A stretch of 22,307 bases of DNA from CAZYTX01 sp964650485 (GTDB lineage Bacteria; RBG-13-61-14; DATKZS01), in the NCBI GenBank assembly GCA_964650485.1, contig CAZYTX010000058.1, forward strand, positions 1 to 22,307, written 5' to 3'. The notes beneath the pieces were generated by a model, which was not told the DNA's origin, ran no database searches, and worked only from the letters and a program-made list of their open reading frames with translations. Positions 1 to 5,912 of the stretch are shown here, piece by piece (position 1 is the first letter of the stretch; each line of letters begins with the position of its first letter). Made by a program: the position numbers and the translations under genes.

Positions 1-46
1 GATAGCTCCAGTCCAGTCAAGTATTTATTTTCACGACTGTCCTGGC

Positions 47-71
47 CGGAGATCGTGACACGGAGATCGTG
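47..71. repeat. 11-bp direct repeat upstream of the tRNA-Arg promoter
   Basis: CGGAGATCGTG occurs at 47-57 and again at 61-71, a 14-bp period. It lies just upstream of the -35 element of the tRNA-Arg promoter, so it could be a regulator or FIS-like upstream site. Two copies of an 11-mer are weak evidence for a function. The rest of 1-77 shows no recognisable gene. Confidence 0.35.
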
Positions 72-77
72 GAAGTC

Positions 78-106
78 TTGACGCCCGTTCATATTTTCAT
101 TATAGT
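78..106 (+). promoter_or_regulatory. sigma70-type promoter of tRNA-Arg
   Basis: TTGACG at 78-83 is followed after exactly 17 bp by TATAGT at 101-106, matching the -35 and -10 consensus at 5 of 6 positions each. Transcription would begin near 113, about 18 bases before the mature tRNA 5' end, which is a normal short leader. Confidence 0.7.
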
Positions 107-130
107 AAATAATCCAAGTGGGCTTTTTAA

Positions 131-207
131 GCGCCCTTAGCTCAATTGGATAGAGCGTGTGGCTACGGACCACAAGGTTGGGGGTTCGAATCCCTCAGGG
201 CGTACCA
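131..207 (+). tRNA. tRNA-Arg(ACG)
   Basis: A full cloverleaf is readable. The acceptor arms are GCGCCCT and AGGGCGT. The anticodon stem TGTGG/CCACA holds loop CTACGGA, giving anticodon ACG. The T arm has GGTTCGAATCC, and the 3' CCA is encoded at 205-207. This is the arginine acceptor whose A34 is normally deaminated to inosine by TadA so that it can read CGU, CGC and CGA. A tadA gene lies about 1.5 kb downstream on the same strand. Confidence 0.95.
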
Positions 208-247
208 TAGATTTATTGGTGGGTCCCGCCCTACAGTTGCAAGCTTA

Positions 248-1672
248 ATGAAAATCAAACTGATATACCCCGCCGGGCTTGACCAGTCCGGAAGGGTTGT
301 AAAGTACTACAAGGAGTTTATGCCCGGCCTCGTTCTTCCCTACCTTGCCGCTCTGATCGGAGAGGAACATGAGGTCAGCATTGTAAACGAGTCTGTTGAC
401 GAACTCAGCTTCGAGGAGCCAGCGGACCTTGTCGGTATTACCGCCATGACCTCGCGCATAACCCGCGGCTACCAGATAGCCGAAGAATACAGAAAGCGTG
501 GAGTGCCGGTGGTTATGGGCGGTTGCCACGTCTCAATGCTTCCCCAGGAGGCCTTGCAGCACGCGGATTCCGTGGTTGTGGGAGAGAGCGAAGGGCTGTG
601 GGAGCAGATTATCGAGCACGCAAAGAGTGGAAGCCTCCGGCCCTTGTATAAACTCGAAAAGCTTCCCTCACTCTCTGGTCTTCCTGCTCCGCGCTACGAT
701 CTTCTGGATTTCAATAAGTTCCTGATTCCCATGAGCTCCGTGCAGTCGCTGCGGGGATGTCCGAAGAACTGCGATTTCTGCACGGTGACCAAGATTTTCG
801 GAGGAAAATGCCGCACGCGCCCGGTAGAGGACGTGATCAGGGACATCCGCACCGCGACCGACTTTTTCTTCTTCGTGGATGATAATCTGTTTGCACAGCG
901 CGATTATTGCCGCGAGCTTTTCAGACAACTCAAGTCCATGAACAAGTTCTGGGCCGCCCAGGCTTCCCTCGATGAGATCAAGGAAGAGGGTTTCCTGGAA
1001 AAGGCCAGGGATGCCGGGTGTTTCGCACTATACGTGGGGATCGAGAGCATAAGCTCCGAAAGCATCCGCCGCATGGGGAAGCGCACCCCGGGCCATTCAC
1101 CGGAGGAGATAGAATCAACCATAAAGAAGCTGAAGCGAAACAGGATCAAGCTGGTCGCAAGCATGGTACTCTCTCCGGACAATGACGATGAAAAGAGCAT
1201 GGCGGACATGGTCGAGTTCCTTGTAAGAAACAACGTGCCCATCCTGGCTTTTTTCATACTCTCGCCCGTCCCTCACAGCCGGCTTTACAGCAGGATGGAA
1301 CAGGAGGGGCGGCTTTGCATAGCGTCGTGGAGCCGCATGGACGGGACCCGCTGCCTGTTCCAGCCGCGGGCGTGCACTCCCGAGGAGGTGGAACAGCTAT
1401 ACTGGCGCACTTTCAACAGTTTCTACTCTACTAAAAACATTTTGAGACGGTATCTTATTCCTCCGCATTTTCTTCTTTTCCTCGTAAATATCGCATGGAA
1501 AGAATCGGTGGAGGAGAGATGTCATCCCATGATGGGCATGAGGCACAGGACTCCTCTGTTCGCGGCCAATGATCTTTTCATGGCCAGCAAAAGAATCTCA
1601 TGGACCATGAAGCTGGCAAGCATGGCTGCAAAGCTTAAATCGCCGGGCCACGGAAAAAGAGGAAGCGGATAA
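248..1672 (+). CDS. B12-binding-type radical SAM protein
   Basis: This 474-aa protein has an N-terminal Rossmann-like part (about residues 1-125) of the kind that binds cobalamin in class B radical SAM methyltransferases. The catalytic TIM-barrel part carries the CxxxCxxC cluster motif at Cys171, Cys175 and Cys178 (CPKNCDFC), which holds the 4Fe-4S cluster that cleaves S-adenosylmethionine. The C-terminal 100 residues are basic and hydrophobic and do not match anything I recognise. The frame is open back into the tRNA-Arg gene; ATG 248 is the first start outside the tRNA and gives the typical N-terminus MKIKLIYPAG, although no strong Shine-Dalgarno precedes it. tadA begins two bases after the stop, so the two are probably co-transcribed. 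The substrate cannot be told from sequence. Methylation or another B12-assisted modification of a lipid, cofactor or natural product is usual for the family. Confidence 0.85.
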   Translation: MKIKLIYPAGLDQSGRVVKYYKEFMPGLVLPYLAALIGEEHEVSIVNESVDELSFEEPADLVGITAMTSRITRGYQIAEEYRKRGVPVVMGGCHVSMLPQEALQHADSVVVGESEGLWEQIIEHAKSGSLRPLYKLEKLPSLSGLPAPRYDLLDFNKFLIPMSSVQSLRGCPKNCDFCTVTKIFGGKCRTRPVEDVIRDIRTATDFFFFVDDNLFAQRDYCRELFRQLKSMNKFWAAQASLDEIKEEGFLEKARDAGCFALYVGIESISSESIRRMGKRTPGHSPEEIESTIKKLKRNRIKLVASMVLSPDNDDEKSMADMVEFLVRNNVPILAFFILSPVPHSRLYSRMEQEGRLCIASWSRMDGTRCLFQPRACTPEEVEQLYWRTFNSFYSTKNILRRYLIPPHFLLFLVNIAWKESVEERCHPMMGMRHRTPLFAANDLFMASKRISWTMKLASMAAKLKSPGHGKRGSG

Positions 1673-1673
1673 A

Positions 1674-2129
1674 GTGGATGAAGAGTCTTACATGGAACAG
1701 GCTCTGGTCGAAGCGAAAAAGGCGGCCGAGAGAAACGAGGTCCCCATAGGCTGCGTGGTCGTGTCCCGGGGTGCTATCATCGGCCGGGGCCACAACCTCC
1801 GCGAGTCTTTGGCTGACCCCGCTGCCCACGCAGAGATACTAGCACTCAGGCAGGCGGCCGGGGTGCTCGGCCACTGGCGGGTGTCGCCGGCAACCTGCTA
1901 CGTGACCTGCGAGCCGTGTCCCATGTGCGCAGGGGCCATGGTAAACGCCAGGGTTGACAGGCTGGTGTTCGGGTGCAGGGAACCGAAGTCCGGGGCGTGC
2001 GGGTCCCTTTACAACATAGCGGCTGACAGGCGCCTGAACCATACCATGGAGGTTACAGGCGGGGTGATGGAAGATCAGTGCCTGGCGCTGTTGCAGGACT
2101 TCTTCCAGGCACTGCGGGTGGGGTCTTGA
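1674..2129 (+). CDS. tadA: tRNA-specific adenosine deaminase TadA
   Basis: TadA converts A34 to inosine in tRNA-Arg(ACG). The 151-aa protein shows the zinc deaminase signature: HAE at 52-54 (His52 zinc ligand, Glu54 proton shuttle) and PCPMC at 81-85 (Cys82 and Cys85 zinc ligands). The length is normal for a bacterial TadA. The start is GTG at 1674, behind the purine-rich GAGGAAGCGG that lies within the end of the preceding gene; the genes are one base apart. Its place upstream of tRNA-Ser, SRP RNA, dnaX, ebfC and recR matches the order around yaaJ in Bacillus. A fused or guanine deaminase is unlikely because the tRNA-deaminase motifs and context fit well. Confidence 0.93.
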   Translation: MDEESYMEQALVEAKKAAERNEVPIGCVVVSRGAIIGRGHNLRESLADPAAHAEILALRQAAGVLGHWRVSPATCYVTCEPCPMCAGAMVNARVDRLVFGCREPKSGACGSLYNIAADRRLNHTMEVTGGVMEDQCLALLQDFFQALRVGS

Positions 2130-2175
2130 CCACGTTGGGTCTTGACTTGCAGTGCCCGGTGAATGGAATAAAATT
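2121..2175. repeat. 55-bp duplicate, left copy at gap edge
   Basis: These 55 bases, which cover the last bases of tadA and the spacer after it, recur identically at 2276-2330 on the other side of the N run. Both copies touch the Ns directly. A duplicate of exactly 55 bp ending at a gap is what two de Bruijn contigs sharing a 55-mer look like when they are scaffolded but not merged. Inside the unit, GGGTCTTGAC itself occurs twice, 16 bp apart, which may have broken the assembly. Confidence 0.9.
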
Positions 2176-2275
2176 NNNNNNNNNNNNNNNNNNNNNNNNN
2201 NNNNNNNNNNNNNNNNNNNNNNNNNNNNNNNNNNNNNNNNNNNNNNNNNNNNNNNNNNNNNNNNNNNNNNNNNNN
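2176..2275. other. assembly gap (100 Ns)
   Basis: Exactly 100 N characters, the conventional length for a gap of unknown size. Because the flanks share an identical 55 bp, the true sequence probably has no gap, and one copy of the 55 bp plus the Ns is artificial. No gene should be read across it. Confidence 0.95.
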
Positions 2276-2330
2276 GGGTCTTGACCACGTTGGGTCTTGA
2301 CTTGCAGTGCCCGGTGAATGGAATAAAATT
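2276..2330. repeat. 55-bp duplicate, right copy at gap edge
   Basis: Identical to 2121-2175. In the genome this is probably the same sequence as the left copy, so tRNA-Ser(CGA) would lie about 90 bp after the tadA stop. Confidence 0.9.
2302..2329 (+). promoter_or_regulatory. possible promoter of tRNA-Ser(CGA)
   Basis: TAAAAT at 2324-2329 matches the -10 consensus at 5 of 6 positions and lies about 45 bp before the tRNA. The -35 is poor: TTGCAG at 2302-2307 gives a 16-bp spacer. TTGACT at 2297-2302 is a better hexamer but the spacer would be 21 bp. Read-through from tadA is an alternative. Confidence 0.3.
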
Positions 2331-2373
2331 TAGGGTGAGATAGGAAGCGGTTCTTTGCGGGGAGCTTTTTTGC

Positions 2374-2466
2374 GGAGAGGTGGCCGAGTCCGGTTTAAGG
2401 CGGCAGATTCGAAATCTGCTGTGTCGCTTGTCGGCACCGGGGGTTCGAATCCCTCCCTCTCCGCCA
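2374..2466 (+). tRNA. tRNA-Ser(CGA)
   Basis: Class II tRNA. The acceptor arms are GGAGAGG and CCTCTCC with discriminator G and encoded CCA. The anticodon stem GCAGA/TCTGC holds loop TTCGAAA, giving anticodon CGA (codon UCG). A long variable arm lies between the anticodon and T arms, as serine tRNAs require, and the T loop is GGTTCGAATCC. It is one of two serine tRNAs here with identical acceptor and T-arm 3' ends. Confidence 0.95.
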
Positions 2467-2504
2467 CAGTCATAATTCCGGACGTTGCGGCCCGGAAAGA
2501 AGGA

Positions 2505-2635
2505 AAAAACGCCAGACTCCAAGGGGGCCAAGTCATTGAAATTGTAACTTGGCGACTTTGCATGAGGCTAAAAACCATATAGACTGATTTCAAAAACAAT
2601 TATAAAATTCTTGGCGTGCTTGGCGCCTTGGCGTT
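2505..2635. repeat. post-tRNA spacer repeat, copy 1
   Basis: First of two related spacer units, each following a tRNA-Ser. In order it holds a 7-bp hairpin (GCCAAGT at 2527-2533 with ACTTGGC at 2547-2553), a 36-bp block identical to the other copy (2558-2593), a 24-bp identical block (2594-2617) containing ATTATAAAAT, and tandem TTGGCG words (at 2611, 2620 and 2628). Compared with copy 2 it lacks 41 bp between the two identical blocks. The hairpin has no U run, so it is not a classical terminator. The TATAAA inside could act as a -10 for tRNA-Ser(GGA), but no good -35 accompanies it. Confidence 0.8.
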
Positions 2636-2646
2636 TTAGAGGTCGC

Positions 2647-2741
2647 GGAGAGGTGTCCGAGCTGGCCGAAGGAGCACGATTGGAAATCGTGTAGGCGGGA
2701 TAAACCTCGCCTCGAGGGTTCGAATCCCTCCCTCTCCGCCA
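2647..2741 (+). tRNA. tRNA-Ser(GGA)
   Basis: Class II tRNA with the same acceptor arms as the preceding serine tRNA (GGAGAGG/CCTCTCC), discriminator G and encoded CCA. The anticodon stem CACGA/TCGTG holds loop TTGGAAA, giving anticodon GGA (codons UCC and UCU). A long variable arm (GCGGGATAAACCTCGC region) is present. The 3' portion is identical to tRNA-Ser(CGA), while the D and anticodon arms differ. Confidence 0.95.
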
Positions 2742-2771
2742 CAATCCCTGATCGTACATTTGAAAAAACAA

Positions 2772-2936
2772 CAAAACGCCAAGTTATTGAATTTTTCTCT
2801 TGGCGGCCTTGCATGAGGCTAAAAACCATATAGACTGATTTCAAGCACAGAGGGTAAAATCTTTGTATTTTTCGCATCAGTCCGGAAACAATTATAAAAT
2901 TCTTGGCGTCCCTTGGCGTGCTTGACTTGGCGTTTC
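2772..2936. repeat. post-tRNA spacer repeat, copy 2
   Basis: Second copy of the spacer unit. The hairpin is CGCCAAG at 2777-2783 with CTTGGCG at 2799-2805. The 36-bp block at 2809-2844 and the 24-bp block at 2886-2909 are identical to copy 1, and TTGGCG words follow at 2903, 2912 and 2927. Between the blocks it has 41 bp (2845-2885) absent from copy 1. The core stem GCCAAG/CTTGGC is kept in both copies while the loop sequences differ, so the stem may matter. Confidence 0.8.
2871..2899 (+). promoter_or_regulatory. likely promoter of the SRP RNA
   Basis: TTCGCA at 2871-2876 (4 of 6 matches to the -35) and TATAAA at 2894-2899 (5 of 6 matches to the -10) are spaced by 17 bp, 45-50 bp before the SRP RNA stem. 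The -35 lies in the 41 bp unique to copy 2 of the spacer repeat and the -10 in the shared block. Confidence 0.45.
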
Positions 2937-2945
2937 AACTGCCAA

Positions 2946-3079
2946 CTGCACGCTCCGGGGCGATAGTCGGGCCCTGCACAACCGCGGCCTGCAAACCCCG
3001 TCAGGTCCGGAAGGAAGCAGCGGCAGCAGGACTTGCGGTGTGATGCAGAACAGCCCGGCTATCACCCGGGAGCGCGCAG
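2946..3079 (+). ncRNA. ffs: signal recognition particle RNA (4.5S/SRP small type)
   Basis: The universally conserved SRP domain IV core GGTCCGGAAGGAAGCAGC is at 3004-3021, including the GGAA tetraloop side that binds Ffh M domain. The flanks form one long rod: GCTCC and CGATAG on the 5' side pair with CTATC and GGGAGC on the 3' side, and CGGGC pairs with GCCCG. The ends given are where outer pairing (CTGC.CGCTCC with GGGAGCGCGCAG) stops, so they may be off by several bases. The RNA works with Ffh and FtsY in co-translational membrane targeting. It sits directly before dnaX, as scr does in Bacillus. Confidence 0.93.
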
Positions 3080-3118
3080 GAAAGACCCTGCAAGGCCCCT
3101 TAATGAAAAGGAGGAAGC

Positions 3119-4747
3119 GTGTCCTACCTGGTACTTGCCAGAAAATGGCGGCCGCAGACGTTCGAGCAGATCCTGGGACAGGACTCCATCACCAGGACCC
3201 TAAAGAACGCCATAGTAAAAAAGCGCATGGCCCACGCCCTGCTTTTCTCCGGTCCGCGGGGAGTGGGCAAGACCACCATGGCCCGTGTGCTTTCAAAGGC
3301 GCTCAACTGCCAGTCATACGAGGAGGCCACCACCTCGCCCTGCGGCAAGTGCAGCGCCTGCGTGCAGATAGCCCAGAGCTCGGCAGTGGACGTGCTGGAG
3401 ATTGACGGGGCATCCAACACCGGAGTTGACAACATACGGGACTTAAGGGAGACGGTGCGCTATTTGCCGGCCTCCCTGCGCACCAAGATATACATAATAG
3501 ACGAGGTGCACATGCTATCAAAGGGCGCTTTCAACGCGCTACTCAAGACCCTGGAGGAGCCGCCGGCGCACGTCATGTTCATCTTCGCCACCACCGAGCC
3601 CCACAAGGTGCCGCAGACCATCCTCTCAAGGTGCCAGCGCTACGACTTCCACAGGGTGGGCGCCCAGACCATCTTCGAGCACCTTGCAAACATCTGCCAG
3701 GCCGAGGACATAAAGCTGCCGGAGGGGGCCCTGCGGGTGGTCGCCAGCGAGGCTGACGGGAGCGTGCGCGACGGGTTGAGCCTCCTTGACCAGGTCACCA
3801 GCTTCGGCCACGAAGAGCTTTCCGAGGATGACGTGCTCCGCATCCTGGGCGTGGTGGACCGGTCGCTGATATGGAGCATCGGAAGGTCCGTGCTCGATGG
3901 TGACGCCTCGGGCGTGCTTTCAGCCCTGGCCGGCGCGGACGAGGCTGGTCATGACGTGAAGCAACTGGCAAAAGAGCTTATAAGGTGGTTCAGGGACCTG
4001 GTGGTCGTAAAGATATCCCGGGAGCCGGAGCGGCTCATGGAGGTGAGCGGCAATGAGCTGGAGGAGTTCCAGGCCATGGCAGAGGGGACTACCCTGGAGA
4101 CTGCGGAGCGTCTTTTCGACCAGTTATCCAGGTTGGACGAGGAGCTGGGCAGGTCGGGCCAGCCCCGGCTGCTTTTGGAGATGACACTTGTCAGGATGGC
4201 TGTGACTCCTCCCATGGCGCCGGTGGCCGAGGTGATCGCCAGGCTGGAGGAGCTGGAAGCGGCACTGAGAGAGGCATCGCAAGAGCAGGGATCAGGAGGA
4301 GCAGCAATCGAGCACGCGCCTTTGTTTAAGGGAGAGCCGGAAAAGGCGTACGAGGAGGACACGGGAGAAGGCGCAGCCCAAAGCTGGGAGGACCTCATGG
4401 ATTTCGTGGAAAAGCACGACGGCAAGCTGTTCACCCTGCTTTCAGCCGGGACATTCAGGAACAGGTCGGGCAGGGAGTGGCGCCTGGCCTTTGACCCGGG
4501 CAGCTTCCACATGGAAAAGCTCAAAGAGCAGGAGAACGCGAAAAAGCTGCAAGAGTTCATGGTCGAGTGCTTTGGTGAAGGGCACAGGCTGGTGATAACC
4601 GAGGACATCGCCCTGTCGAGGCCGGCTGAAAAAGCAAGCCCTTATAAACAGGAAGAGGAGAAACGCAAGGAGGCCATGGACGACCCGGTGGTGAAAGGCA
4701 TACTGGATAAGCTGGGAGGAGAGCTGGAGGACGTGAAGACCAAGTAG
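3119..4747 (+). CDS. dnaX: DNA polymerase III subunit gamma/tau
   Basis: DnaX is the ATPase core of the clamp-loader complex, which loads the beta clamp at the replication fork. The 542-aa product shows Walker A GPRGVGKT at 45-52, the zinc-binding cysteines Cys64, Cys75, Cys78 and Cys81, Walker B with IIDEVHM at 126-132, and the SRC motif at 170-172. The C-terminal third is acidic and low in conservation, as is usual. The length is intermediate between E. coli gamma and tau. The start is GTG 3119, set by the strong Shine-Dalgarno AAGGAGG at 3108-3114. No A-AAA-AAG slippery heptamer is seen near the gamma/tau boundary, so a separate gamma form is not predicted. ebfC and recR follow. Confidence 0.96.
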   Translation: MSYLVLARKWRPQTFEQILGQDSITRTLKNAIVKKRMAHALLFSGPRGVGKTTMARVLSKALNCQSYEEATTSPCGKCSACVQIAQSSAVDVLEIDGASNTGVDNIRDLRETVRYLPASLRTKIYIIDEVHMLSKGAFNALLKTLEEPPAHVMFIFATTEPHKVPQTILSRCQRYDFHRVGAQTIFEHLANICQAEDIKLPEGALRVVASEADGSVRDGLSLLDQVTSFGHEELSEDDVLRILGVVDRSLIWSIGRSVLDGDASGVLSALAGADEAGHDVKQLAKELIRWFRDLVVVKISREPERLMEVSGNELEEFQAMAEGTTLETAERLFDQLSRLDEELGRSGQPRLLLEMTLVRMAVTPPMAPVAEVIARLEELEAALREASQEQGSGGAAIEHAPLFKGEPEKAYEEDTGEGAAQSWEDLMDFVEKHDGKLFTLLSAGTFRNRSGREWRLAFDPGSFHMEKLKEQENAKKLQEFMVECFGEGHRLVITEDIALSRPAEKASPYKQEEEKRKEAMDDPVVKGILDKLGGELEDVKTK

Positions 4748-4782
4748 GAGCGGGAAGCGGGAAGCGAGGAGCGAGGGAAAGA
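4748..4782. repeat. imperfect purine-rich tandem repeat
   Basis: Between dnaX and ebfC the spacer is built from imperfect tandem copies of AGCGGGA/AGCGAGGA-type words, almost entirely purine on the + strand. It contains several AGGAG-like words that could serve as a diffuse ribosome-binding region for ebfC, though they lie about 20 bases before its ATG. Replication slippage is the likely origin. Confidence 0.5.
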
Positions 4783-4793
4783 AAATTTAAAAA

Positions 4794-5144
4794 ATGGATG
4801 ATTTCCCCATAGATTTTTCAAAGCTGGACCTCTCCTCCGTCATGGAGATGGCAAACAAGCTGAAAGAGCGCATGAAGCAGATGGAGGAGTCGCTGGCAAA
4901 GATCGAGGTCGAGTCGGTGGTTGGCGGCGGCATGGTCACTGTCAAAGCGAACGCCCGCGGAGAGGTTCTATCCATTTCCATGGACCCCGAGCTTCTTTCC
5001 GAGCCGGACAAGGAGATGATCGAGGGCCTGGTGGCCGCGGGTGTTAACCAGGCCCTTGCCGAGGCCAAGAAGCGCCGCGAGCAGGAGATGCAGAGGATGA
5101 CCGGGGGCATGGTCCCGCCCGGCTTCCCGGGGATGTTGGCGTGA
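4794..5144 (+). CDS. ebfC: YbaB/EbfC family nucleoid-associated protein
   Basis: This small DNA-binding protein is encoded between dnaX and recR in very many bacteria. The 116-aa product has the family pattern: an N-terminal amphipathic helix rich in Met, Lys and Glu (about residues 14-38, MANKLKERMKQMEE), a central segment with GGGMVTVKANARGEVLSI, and a C-terminal helix with VAAGVNQALAEAKKRREQEM. The Met/Gly/Pro-rich tail is typical. It forms dimers that bind DNA. Its exact role is unsettled; nucleoid organisation or recombination support is suggested by its constant link to recR. Its stop overlaps the recR start in GTGA (5141-5144), implying translational coupling. Confidence 0.93.
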   Translation: MDDFPIDFSKLDLSSVMEMANKLKERMKQMEESLAKIEVESVVGGGMVTVKANARGEVLSISMDPELLSEPDKEMIEGLVAAGVNQALAEAKKRREQEMQRMTGGMVPPGFPGMLA

Positions 5145-5737
5145 GGAGCGAACTGGAGACCCTGAAAAGGCTCCTTTCAAGGCTGCCGGGCCTGGGCGAG
5201 AAGAGCGGGGCCAGGCTGGCTTACTTCCTGTGGCGCGCTCCTCAAGGTTTTTCCGAGGACCTGGCAAGGGCCATACTCGAGGTAAGAGAAAAGGTCAAGG
5301 AGTGCCCTGTATGCGGCTACCCTTCAACGCAATCGCCTTGCGAGATATGTAATGACCCCGAGCGCGACAGGTCCGTGATCATGGTGGTGGAGGAGCCGCA
5401 GGACCTGGACACTATCGAGGCCTCGGGTTCATACAGGGGTCTATATCACGTGCTGGGAGGCACATTGTCGCCCCTGGCCGGCAGCGGCCCGGAGGACCTC
5501 TTTATCGCCAGCCTGCTGGAGCGTACAAAAAGCGACGAAGTAATGGAAGTGATTCTCGCCACCAACCCCACCGCGGAGGGAGACGCCACCGCGGGCTTTC
5601 TTGTCGAGGAGCTTGCAAAGGCGCGGCCGGACCTTTGCGTCACCATCCTGGGACGGGGCATAGCTGCGGGTTCCGAGATAAAGTTCCTGGACCCGCAATC
5701 ACTCGCCTGCGCCCTCAAAGGGAGAAGGAAGGACTGA
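5141..5737 (+). CDS. recR: recombination mediator protein RecR
   Basis: RecR acts with RecO (and RecF) to load RecA on gapped DNA. The 198-aa protein has the helix-hairpin-helix (LPGLGEKSGARLA, about 15-27), a C4 zinc finger at Cys55, Cys58, Cys67 and Cys70, and a Toprim domain starting near VIMVVEEPQDLD with the Walker-like TNPTAEGDAT at about 141-150. Length matches the family. The start GTG 5141 overlaps the ebfC stop by four bases. It is the last gene of the dnaX-ebfC-recR group; no clear intrinsic terminator follows. Confidence 0.96.
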   Translation: MRSELETLKRLLSRLPGLGEKSGARLAYFLWRAPQGFSEDLARAILEVREKVKECPVCGYPSTQSPCEICNDPERDRSVIMVVEEPQDLDTIEASGSYRGLYHVLGGTLSPLAGSGPEDLFIASLLERTKSDEVMEVILATNPTAEGDATAGFLVEELAKARPDLCVTILGRGIAAGSEIKFLDPQSLACALKGRRKD

Positions 5738-5807
5738 GAATTCATATACTCTTCCACTTATCCCCTCCAGCGCATTTATACTGCTTAGGTTAATATACAA
5801 CCCCCTG

Positions 5808-5837
5808 TTGACAAAGCCCACTCTGTTGTTTTATATA
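5808..5837 (+). promoter_or_regulatory. strong sigma70-type promoter
   Basis: A perfect TTGACA at 5808-5813 is followed by TTATAT/TATATA at 5831-5837 (17- or 18-bp spacer). It lies in the 175-bp spacer after recR and about 75 bp upstream of the sulfatase-superfamily gene, so that gene is probably transcribed on its own. Nothing else is recognisable in 5738-5912. Confidence 0.65.
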
Positions 5838-5912
5838 GATGGATAAGGGAAGGGGGCCCATCGCGCAGGACACATCCAGCAGCGCCAGGATTTCTCGCCA
5901 CCGGGAAAAGTC

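Noticed and set aside
146..247. N-terminal extension of the radical SAM frame into tRNA-Arg.
   Set aside because: The extra 34 codons translate tRNA sequence and precede the normal family N-terminus at ATG 248.
2078..2531. Open frames running through the N block.
   Set aside because: They depend on unknown bases and a probably artificial duplicate, so no coding claim is possible.
2330..2877. Small minus-strand frames (89, 68 and 95 codons) over the tRNA-Ser region that share a similar N-terminal sequence.
   Set aside because: They are translations of the tRNA genes and of the duplicated spacer block; the shared peptide only reflects the DNA repeat.
2505..2936. TTGGCG clusters and repeated blocks considered as a CRISPR array or mobile element.
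   Set aside because: Only two long units with unequal spacing, no regular spacers, no transposase and no target duplications.
3217..3223. In-frame A-AAA-AAG heptamer in dnaX, identical to the E. coli gamma/tau frameshift site.
   Set aside because: It lies at codons 33-35, before the Walker A motif. A -1 shift would give a useless protein ending at 3405. It has no role like the E. coli site near codon 430 and is likely chance from a Lys-Lys pair.
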